Source: Taudactylus pleione (Eukaryota; Chordata; Amphibia; Anura; Myobatrachidae). From it: DNA of 64,000 nucleotides. Numbering within the stretch: position 1 is the stretch's first letter; each line of letters begins with the position of its first letter. The notes under the pieces are model-generated. The model searched no databases, was not told the DNA's origin, and saw only the letters and a list, made by a program, of their open reading frames with translations. A program made the position numbers and the translations under genes. Location of the stretch: assembly GCA_031769625.1 (NCBI GenBank), contig JAUIMM010000211.1, positions 10,745,001 through 10,809,000 of the forward strand, written 5' to 3'. Of this stretch, positions 56,842 to 64,000 are shown piece by piece.

Positions 56842-56994
56842 CATCGTACGTCACGTATGGCACTTGAAATCCTTTCCCGCTGTTTCCTTCATTAGACTTA
56901 AACTGGATCCATAGTTTGCGAGACCGTGAGGTGAACGCTATAGGTCTCTCATACGTCTGGCAGGTCTCATACGTGGTTATGGAGGTGGGAGAGG
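56842..56994 (-). CDS. scube3: SCUBE-family gene, second CUB-domain exon
   Basis: A 153-nt exon encoding [20 protein letters not shown] then [20 protein letters not shown] and [10 protein letters not shown], the C-terminal half of the CUB domain with its last conserved Cys (YETC). It enters in phase 1 and leaves in phase 1. Acceptor TTTCCCCAG, donor GTATGAG. The intron to the next exon is 774 bp, with no recognised insertion. Confidence 0.95.
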
Positions 56995-57887
56995 CTGGGG
57001 AAACAGTTATGTGGGTGAAACACATTTTCAACAATAGACTTAACATAAAAACGACTGTAGCAGGCTATAAAGAATAGCTCGGTAATGTCTATTTATCCCC
57101 GATTTCTGCAGACTGCATTTAATGACTAATAATTCTTCAGATGTTCCTCAGTGTTATGTGACTACTAAGGCAACCACCAGTCGCATGGCAAGTTATGGGT
57201 CATTCCATGTGACTCACGTTACATTTTAAGGTATTTTTTTTTGCAAGTTTAAATGCACAACATACAAAGATGAAGCTGATATTCAACATTTTAAAAATAT
57301 GACAATAATATATGGGGTAGGTAGTCATAATGCTTAGAAGCAGAAACAACTTTACACTCTTAGTAGTTACATTTTATTGTTTATATGCGTGACTCATGTC
57401 ACAACAGAATGGACGGGACTTATATATTTATTTAAACCTGCTCTCCTAATTTTACAATATGATTGATACTGTACACTTATAAGACCATAAACTTATGATT
57501 GACACACAAACAAAAAAACTAAATGTTAACAAAACTATACTTAAAATTAGTTATAACACGTGACTCATGTTACATACGAATGCAACTCACGTTACATTTC
57601 CGTCCGCAGTCAAAGGGCTCTAATACAAATTACACAAACCTGTAGAATCCACTTGAATGAATCATCCTCCTCCTCCTTCTCCCTTTGCCTTCACTAAACA
57701 TGCTGATAGCTCAGAGCCTGTACCTAGGTACTAGACTGTGTCTGGTGGCCAGACAATGTGCTTTGTTTCTGCTCTTTGCACTGTGACATCCCCCAGCTCC
57801 TTCTTCCCATCGGCCATCACATGACATGCTGATAGCTCAGAGCCTGTACCTAGGTACTAGACTGACTGTGTCTGGTGGCCAGACAAT

Positions 57888-58406
57888 GGGCCTGATCCAG
57901 TACAGACTGCAACATCGATTGCATCTCCATAATCGTACACAGATACAAAAATATTCTAATCCATTGCGATCGCAATAATCTCAGTACAACATAAGGACGC
58001 CCACTTCCCTTTACTCACATCCGTAATACTTAGCAGAATAGCAAAACCATCGGAAACATCGAGTTCCATCGGAGCCTCACTCACAATTGCACAAGGTCAG
58101 ACCTAACTCAGAAATTGCTAACCTCATCGCACGCTATGGGAGCTGAAGCTGAGTATGCCGTCGCAGTGGTTAATTTCTGCAAGTCCCTGCTACGGCGTTC
58201 AAACGCACTTGCACTCCTGCGTTTCGCCGAACACCCCGTCCCCCGTCACCACACCCAAAACGACACTTCCTGTCAATCCCTCTGCGATAGCTCTACGTAG
58301 TGACTGCGATAGTGACTGCGATAGTAGCCCGGACCGCATGCGCAGAAGTGCACAATCGGCCGATAGCGTGCGTAATCGCAGTTGCGATCCTTGCTGAATC
58401 AGGCCC
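57888..58406 (+). mobile_element. MITE family C (AAT target duplication)
   Basis: The 519-bp element starts GGGCCTGATCCAGTACAG, ends TTGCTGAATCAGGCCC, and is flanked by AAT at 57,885-57,887 and 58,407-58,409. The uninterrupted neighbour unit reads GACAATGTGCTTTG across the site, confirming a 3-bp duplication. It is non-coding, and related to 11,600-12,108, 48,858-49,340 and 62,887-63,399. Confidence 0.95.
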
Positions 58407-58533
58407 AATGTGCTTTGTGTCCGCTCTTTGCACTGTGACATCCTCCAGCTCCTCATCTGCCATCACACAACATGCTGATAGCTCAGAGCCTGTACCTAGG
58501 TGCCAGACTCTCGGTGTCTGGCAGCCAGACAAT

Positions 58534-59780
58534 GTACCTGATACAGCAGTGCAAGCAAGTGCACTGCTGAATGCAGATTCCCATTCTGTGAGTGTGCAGA
58601 ATGGGTCCTGCTAAGATGCGCGCAAGCCTTTGAATGCCTGATTGACAGGCAGAAGCATTTAAGGGGCGGGGTTGGCCGGCATTCCCGGAAAAGGGGCGTG
58701 TCCGCCCCGTTTTCCAGGAGTAGCAAGCCCAGGCACAGCATGGACTTACGCAGTCTCCTGGGCTCGCAAGAAGGCCAGCCTGAGTAAGCTGAGGCCTACT
58801 CAGCTGTCCAGCCGCCCGAAGGTCGCGATGGTGAGCCCAGCCCAGGGGGTGTCATACACCTCCTGCTACATTTTCATTATTGCAAAGATGGAATTGCAAA
58901 GCTGCCTGTGTGCACTACACACTACAGTATATGCCTGCGTACACTACACACTACAGTATATGCCTGCGTGCACTACACACTACAGTATATGCCTGCGTAC
59001 ACTACACACTACAGTATATGCCTGCGTACACTACACACTACAGTATATGCTTGCGTGCACTACACACTACAGTATATGCCTGCGTACACTACACACTACA
59101 GTATATGCCTGCATACACTACACACTACAGTATATGCCTGCGTACACTACACACTACAGTATATGCCTGCGTGCACTACACACTACAGTATATGCCTGCG
59201 TGCACTACACACTACAGTATATGCCTGCGTGCACTACACACTACAGTATATGCCTGCGTGCACTACACACTACAGTATATGCCTGCATGCACTACACACT
59301 ACAGTATATGCCTGCGCACACTACACACTACAGTATATGCCTGCATACACACTACAGTATATGCCTGCGTACACTACACACTACAGTATATGCCTGCGTA
59401 CACTACACACTACAGTATATGCCTGCGTGCACTACACACTACAGTATATGCCTGCGTACACTACACACTACAGTATATGCCTGCATACACTACACACTAC
59501 AGTATATGCCTGCGTACACTACACACTACAGTATATGCCTGCGTGCACTACACACTACAGTATATGCCTGCGTGCACTACACACTACAGTATATGCCTGC
59601 GTGCACTACACACTACAGTATATGCCTGCGTGCACTACACACTACAGTATATGCCTGCATGCACTACACACTACAGTATATGCCTGCGCACACTACACAC
59701 TACAGTATATGCCTGCACTACACACTACAGTATATGCCCGCGTGCAGCTTTACAATTGCGTTCCTTGCTGAATCAGGCCC
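58534..59780 (+). mobile_element. MITE family D derivative with internal minisatellite (AAT target duplication)
   Basis: It starts GTACCTGATACAGCAGTGC, ends TTGCTGAATCAGGCCC, and is flanked by AAT at 58,531-58,533 and 59,781-59,783, the same target as the neighbouring family-C MITE. The first 300 bp matches 54,257 onward (ATTGACAGGCAGAAGC, CCCGGAAAAGGGGCGTG). The rest is a 29-bp minisatellite. The right 30 bp resembles the family-C right end, so it may be a composite. Confidence 0.85.
58905..59745. repeat. 29-bp minisatellite (CACTACACACTACAGTATATGCCTGCGTA-type)
   Basis: About 29 units. The unit (ACTACACACTACAGTATATG plus CCTGCGTGC) differs mainly by GTAC/GTGC/ATAC. A ~390-bp block (58,960-59,345) is repeated almost exactly at 59,365-59,710, with one unit shortened at 59,341-59,355. 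It is stop-free in all three plus frames because 29 is not a multiple of three and the unit has no stop trinucleotide in any register. Confidence 0.95.
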
Positions 59781-60196
59781 AATGTGCTTTGTGTCTGTTT
59801 TTTGCACTGTGACATCCCCCAGCTCCTTCTACCCATCTACAAACACATCATATGCTGAGAGCTGTGACTACTATCCGGCAGACATACTTGTTTCCTTTCC
59901 AGAGATGTAAAAGTAGAACATGGTCTGTACGTAGTAGGATAGCTAATAACATTGGCTATCAGGTGCATCCTGAATAGGTGTTCAGCTTGCTATTTAAAGG
60001 GAAATAAACCTTTGTGTAATTGATGCCTTAAATATGCCTTATATTTCTGTCTGTTCTACAGCTTGCTGCATCACAATCACAACCCGGCATTAGATGGCAC
60101 GCGTCATTTGGAAATGTTCCAGAGTTTACAAACTTTTGTCAAATACAGTACAGTACAATGTTAGTACATAATGGCAATGTAGTAATAGTAACTTAC

Positions 60197-60394
60197 CACT
60201 TTTTCTCATCACTAGCACGTCCCCACACTCATCCTCAATTGGAAGAAATATCTCAGGGACCACTATCAGTATTCTCCTTTTTGGTGGGGGGTTAATGTTC
60301 CAGATGCACTCCACGTGGGCAGGATAATCACCCGGATAGTTTGGAGACTCAATATAACCTGTGTAGTCCCCTAGATCCCCACCACAGTACTGGT
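60197..60394 (-). CDS. scube3: SCUBE-family gene, first CUB-domain exon in the window
   Basis: A 198-nt exon encoding [20 protein letters not shown] then [40 protein letters not shown] and VMRKS, the N-terminal half of a CUB domain with three of its four conserved Cys (YCGG, VECIW, EDECG) and the acidic calcium-binding-type ED..D pattern. It enters and leaves in phase 1. Acceptor TTATTCACAG, donor GTAAGT. Earlier exons (EGF repeats, signal peptide) are not in this window; nothing exon-like was recognised between 60,395 and 64,000. Confidence 0.95.
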
Positions 60395-60639
60395 CTGTGA
60401 ATAAACAGCAATCACTTATAATGATACAGTCTTCAGCTCTTCACCCGTTGATGCAGTAAATATCCCAGCATGCCCTCTAACAGATGCTAAAGTGACCCTG
60501 ATGCAATAGATTAATATTACTAGTCTACTACTAGGCTACACTGAAAACTCCCCCCAATATCATGCTAGTCATTGGCTCCACAAATGGTTCTTTTCTTTCA
60601 CCCCACTGACCTCTTCCAAATAGTAATATCATTCTAGAC

Positions 60640-60799
60640 CAGGGGTGCCAAACATGTGGCTCTCCGGCTGCAGTGGAACTACACATCCCAGCATGCACAG
60701 TGCCACCGTTTTGCTATTAGGGCATGCTAAAACTGTGGCAGGGCATGCTGGGATATGTAGTTCCACAGCAGCTGGAGGGCCGCATGTTTGGCACCCCTG
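60640..60799. mobile_element. hAT MITE with inverted ACTACA..CCCAGCATGC motifs
   Basis: The 160-bp element starts CAGGGGTGCCAAACATG and ends CATGTTTGGCACCCCTG, with TTCTAGAC duplicated at 60,632-60,639 and 60,800-60,807. Near each end, in opposite orientation, are AACTACACATCCCAGCATGC and AACTACATATCCCAGCATGC, both close to the vertebrate ZNF143/STAF binding motif. Confidence 0.93.
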
Positions 60800-60969
60800 T
60801 TCTAGACAAAGGAGGCTGTGGGGACAGATTAAGCAAACATTCTAGTAGTATAAAAAGAAATATGCCACCCTACAACTTTAGCTTTTGCCCACAGTGTAAG
60901 GATGATGTCTGTACTAAAATTGCATAACTGAGGTCATGTGACATACATAAGATAGGGACTGATCATAAA

Positions 60970-61297
60970 CATTTAGGGGGCGATTCAATTGTTAACACCG
61001 GCAACTAAAGAACAGTCGCTGGTACTGGCATTTCTACTCGGCCCTGAGGAGGCGAGCAGAAATGAGCGCAAAGTCTGTGGTTTGGATTCTATCCGTGACT
61101 AAACCGCGACAACTTCAATAATTCAAGGGCGCCTAAAACAATTGAATTGCTACATTGGGCTCCCATTAATTATCAAGGTGCCCAAAACAATTGAATTGCT
61201 ACATTGGGCGCCCATTAATTATCAAGGTGCCCAAAACAATTGAATCGCTTACTTAGAGTGTTTTGCCACAGTAACTATTACAAGATTAACAGACTGT
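60970..61297. repeat. Element remnant with ~64-bp direct repeats
   Basis: GGGCGATTCAATTG opens a stretch in which a ~64-bp unit (CCAAAACAATTGAATTGCTA .. CCCATTAATTATCAAGGTGC) is repeated two to three times (about 61,130-61,255). The ends are not clearly defined. Confidence 0.6.
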
Positions 61298-62111
61298 GGG
61301 CCATATTCAATTAGGGAGCGAAAAGTCCGTGCTGGACTTTTCACTCCACATCGGCGGTTTTCCGGGGATAAAGTATCGGGCGCGTGCCTGCTTTATCCCC
61401 GTATTCAATTAGGAAGCAGCACAAACGGGAGCCAGCGGAAAGGTAAGTATCACAAAAAAATCGTGAATTTTCGGGAAATGCCCCTGGGTCGTCCCTAAAG
61501 ATGTCCAGACATGGGGGTTCACTATGGGTAACTCCATTTTAGCCTGCTGAAGGAAGTCGGGGATCGTAATAGCCGCGGCAGGTGCATAAATGCGGCTATT
61601 GAAGAAGTGGTGAAGAATAGCATTTAGGTTTTTTTTTTTTGTGAAAAATAACTTGTTCCATCAAATTTGGGGTACATGAAAATGGGTGCAAGCATATTTT
61701 AAAGTCCCTTAAATGATTTTTAAAATTATTCAAAAATGCACCTTCCGCTACTCCGGCAATGAAGAAAACACCCGCCCCATATAAGGGAACCCCTCTGGAT
61801 TTAATTTGCCTTTTGTGTTCTGTTTTTTTTGTTTTTTTTTTACCCCAAATTTAAAGGTCATTTTTTTTTTTTTTACACAGATCTTTTTTAGGGGACATTC
61901 CCAGGGGTGCAAGCATTTTTTTTAAGCCTGTGCCCCTAAACCCCAATTCTGCACTTTTTTTCGCCAGCAAAAGGCTGGTGAAAACTTATCCCCGTTTTTT
62001 TACATTGACTTTTCGCACCGGCGAAAAGTCAATGTAATTGAATACGGGGATAATTGAAATAGGCGAAAATTACGTCATCGGTGACATTTCGCCTCAAATT
62101 GAATACGGCCC
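61298..62111. mobile_element. ~0.8-kb MITE with GGGCCRTATTCAATT ends
   Basis: The left GGGCCATATTCAATTAGGG and right inverse GGGCCGTATTCAATTTGAGG form the ends. A second inverted pair (AAAAGTCC..GGACTTTTC, 61,321-61,343; CTTTTCGC..GCGAAAAG, 62,009-62,028) lies inside. It is non-coding and T-rich in the middle. No target duplication was found. Confidence 0.65.
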
Positions 62112-62511
62112 GGAGGGTCTGATCCAGAGATGTACGCTAATGCCGCTGCTACTGCAAATTTGTACTGTGTGAAAATAAACAATTGGCGTAGCCGACAGGA
62201 TATGTTTATAGAGACACCCACCGGCTGCTTCGCAAATCCAAGCATACAAACACACAGCACTAGTCGCACATCAGTCAATTATCAGAGTCCTGATTAACCC
62301 TATGTTTACTCAGAATGGCTGCCGTAACAGAGACGCTGGAGCCATTTTTACTGAGCACAGGATCGAAGTCTGAGACACACCCTTAAAAAAGGTTGTGACA
62401 TACCTGTGTTGTCAAATAATTCCCTACATTTTGCTGCCCCCAAAAGCCTACTGCCTTCAACAGCTGCCTCATTACGATCACCTAAGAGAATGCTGCAAGC
62501 ACAGTGTAATC

Positions 62512-62830
62512 TGCAACAGTGGCGTAAGTTCATCCCAGACGCCCGGAGGCAAGTTATAATTTGGTGCCCCCCCCCCCCCCCCCCAGTCACAGCAGCAGAC
62601 AGGCTATAGATAGACGAAGCCGGCAGCTGATGGTCTGACATGGAGCTCTCCATAGTGTATGGTGTCTTCTCAGGTGCCGGGAAAGGGTGCCATGTATTGG
62701 GCGGCTGTGATGGTACACTCCGGGTACATAGTTACAGCCCTAAGTGGGGTGAATATGTTGTGAACAATGGACAAGGTGCCCCTTCAGTGCTGGAGTCCGG
62801 CGGCAGGCGCCTCCATTGTCTCCAATAGTT
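62512..62830. repeat. Repeat with CAGTGGCGTAAGTTC end and C-run
   Basis: It begins CAGTGGCGTAAGTTCATCCC, contains an 18-bp C run at 62,567-62,584 and ends near CTCCAATAGTTCTGCCCCTG. This is compatible with the hAT-like GGCGGAACT-ended repeat group seen at 24,360-25,665. 62,112-62,511 has no recognised feature. Confidence 0.45.
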
Positions 62831-62886
62831 CTGCCCCTGATCTGCAAGTCAATGACTTGTTACTATAGCTGAAGGAAATGGATATA

Positions 62887-63399
62887 GGGCCTGACTCATT
62901 AAGGATCGCAGCTCTGTAATCACACGCAGGTCTGCTGCGATAATAACCTAATGAATGCTATTGCAATACCGTTGCACTGCCAGCATAGATACGCCAACTG
63001 CCTCCCACTACAGCTGTCTCACATCCGTATTACCTTGCAAAACTCCACAAACATTGGTAACATCGAATACCATCGGCCCCTCAAGCAGAATTACAGCAGC
63101 CCCGACCTTACTCAGAAATTGATAACCTCGTAGCACGCGGTAAGCACTCAGGCTGCGTATGCAAACACTATGGCTAGTTTATGCACGCCCATGCAACGGC
63201 GCTCAAATGGACAGACACTCCTGCGTTTATCCGATCAGCCCCCCCCCCCCCCCCGTCACCGTCCCAAACGCTCATTGATTGTCACTCACTCTGCGATGGC
63301 TCTCGTGCACGCACACCATGATGCATACGCATGCGCAGTACACAAGAATCGGCCGTCTGCAGACGCTTTAGCAATAGCGATCCTTAATGAATCAGGCCC
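62887..63399 (+). mobile_element. MITE family C, well preserved
   Basis: The 513-bp element starts GGGCCTGACTCATTAAGG, ends TTAATGAATCAGGCCC, and is flanked by ATA/ATG (one mismatch). It is collinear with 57,888-58,406, including CACATCCGTATTACC, ACATTGGTAACATCG, CTTACTCAGAAATTGATAAC and GCATGCGCAGTACAC. A 15-bp C run is internal at 63,240-63,254. Confidence 0.88.
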
Positions 63400-64000
63400 A
63401 TGGTGCATGCCAACAGGGTCGTCATCGGGGGGGGGACTGCCAGGTCTAGAGTCCCGAGTCCGGACAGAGAGAGGGGCCCACCCAGGGACAGACTTACCAG
63501 CGATGGAACAGGGGCCCCAGCACATACCGGATCATCACAGAAGATCAGCAGCGCTGGGCAGCCATCAATGAAAGCTGTCAGGGTGGCGGATAGTTCTCCT
63601 TCAGGAGCTGTAACCTGAGAGCTATACTTCCTGGTGGCTGCCCCTCCCCCGAGACCAGCCATCTTACCATGAGCTCAGACCAGCCAGATCGGCATATAGC
63701 TGAGCTGTGACCAGCGCACTCTACCTCCCCAGCGCACTCTACCTCCCCAGCGCACTCTTTCCTCCCCAGCGCACTCTTCCCTCCCCAGCGCACTTTTTCC
63801 TCCCCAGCGCACTCTTTCCTCCCAAGTGCACTCTGCTACTCGGACTCCTCCTGGAACCTCCCCCTTGCAACAGGCAGCAGTGAGGGCTCCACAGCCCATG
63901 AGATAGAGGTAAATGGGGGATGGGATGCACAGAGCAACAGAAGTGATGTGTGTGTGTGTGGGGAGGGGGGGGGGTGACTGGCAGGAACAGGGGAATATGT
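63400..64000. repeat. Non-coding edge with a ~18-bp tandem repeat
   Basis: Seven units of CAGCGCACTCTTTCCTCCC-like sequence lie at 63,713-63,836. A (TG)n/G-run stretch lies at 63,945-63,974. No gene was recognised to the window end. Confidence 0.75.

Larger units (their letters stand above)
57699..59846. repeat. Intronic ~125-bp tandem repeat, about three to four units, two carrying MITEs
   Basis: Unit 1 is 57,699-57,823 (ACATGCTGATAGCTCAGAGC..CCAGACAATGTGCTTTG..GTGACATCCCCCAGCTCC). Unit 2 starts at 57,824 and is split after GACAAT by the MITE at 57,888-58,406. Unit 3 starts at 58,470 and is split after GACAAT by the element at 58,534-59,780. A start of unit 4 follows. Unit 1 serves as an empty site for both insertions. 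Confidence 0.9.
56995..60196 (-). other. Intron inside the CUB domain of the SCUBE-family gene
   Basis: A 3.2-kb intron. It holds a ~125-bp tandem repeat (57,699-59,846) with two inserted MITEs. 56,995-57,698 and 59,847-60,196 contain nothing else recognised except a TC/CCT-rich stretch near 57,660-57,690. Confidence 0.85.

Noticed and set aside
58672..59910. Plus-strand reading frame of 412 codons (YTTHYSICLRALHTTVYACV)
   Set aside because: It is created by the 29-bp minisatellite, open in three registers simultaneously, with only MITE sequence at its ends.
62348..62653. Possible further SCUBE exon upstream of 60.4 kb on minus
   Set aside because: The 101-codon frame shows no EGF or Cys-rich SCUBE pattern and overlaps a repeat with an 18-bp C run.

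Overview
The window looks like vertebrate, most likely frog (anuran), nuclear DNA. It is gene-poor and intron-rich, packed with short DNA-transposon derivatives, stem-loop MITEs and long minisatellites, and has no bacterial gene organisation. The amphibian reading is an inference from repeat style (for example the recurring GAAACGCGTTG blocks and the stem-loop MITEs ending in TTTACTAAG-type sequence). No species is claimed.

Only one host gene is recognisable: the last four coding exons of a SCUBE-family gene, probably scube3, on the minus strand at 53.2-60.4 kb. They encode the CUB domain and the conserved C-terminal tail. All splice sites and phases agree. The 3' UTR probably runs down towards 51.6 kb. 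The introns are full of nested MITEs.

The best intact system is a 7.4-kb PIF/Harbinger transposon at 32,699-40,113, with a TAA target duplication and 17-bp terminal repeats. It appears to carry three uninterrupted genes: a DDE transposase (plus strand, 2 exons), a 341-aa Myb/SANT-like protein (minus, 4 exons, divergent from the transposase) and a second, different SANT-like protein of 220 aa (minus, 3 exons, convergent with the transposase). Vertebrate Harbingers are usually described with two proteins, so the third gene is the most notable coding observation. Three 0.6-kb MITEs (1-551, 20,743-21,346, 40,958-41,556) have ends collinear with this element.

Layout. 0.5-12.5 kb: MITEs, three minisatellite tracts (6.5-9.9 kb) and a mariner remnant. 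12.5-23.7 kb: two copies and one partial copy of a MITE built of consecutive hairpins, elements with GTCGAC-rich inverted ends around a TTAGGG-like core, and a 5'-truncated L1 with target duplication interrupted by a MITE. 24-32 kb: a minisatellite-bearing repeat, a hAT MITE with perfect 8-bp duplication, and a decayed Tc1 element. 32.7-40.1 kb: Harbinger. 42.5-48 kb: a 20-bp and a ~30-bp minisatellite (the latter about 4 kb). 48-51.5 kb: further MITEs. 51.5-64 kb: the SCUBE 3' end plus MITEs, including two different elements inserted at the same position of adjacent copies of an intronic tandem repeat.

A common thread is a terminal sequence close to GGGCCTGATTCAG with 3-bp target duplications (TAA, ATA, AGA, TTG, AAT). 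It is shared by at least four otherwise dissimilar MITE families and, in related form, by the autonomous Harbinger. This suggests one transposition machinery serving many non-autonomous families. No rRNA, tRNA, CRISPR or operon was seen.
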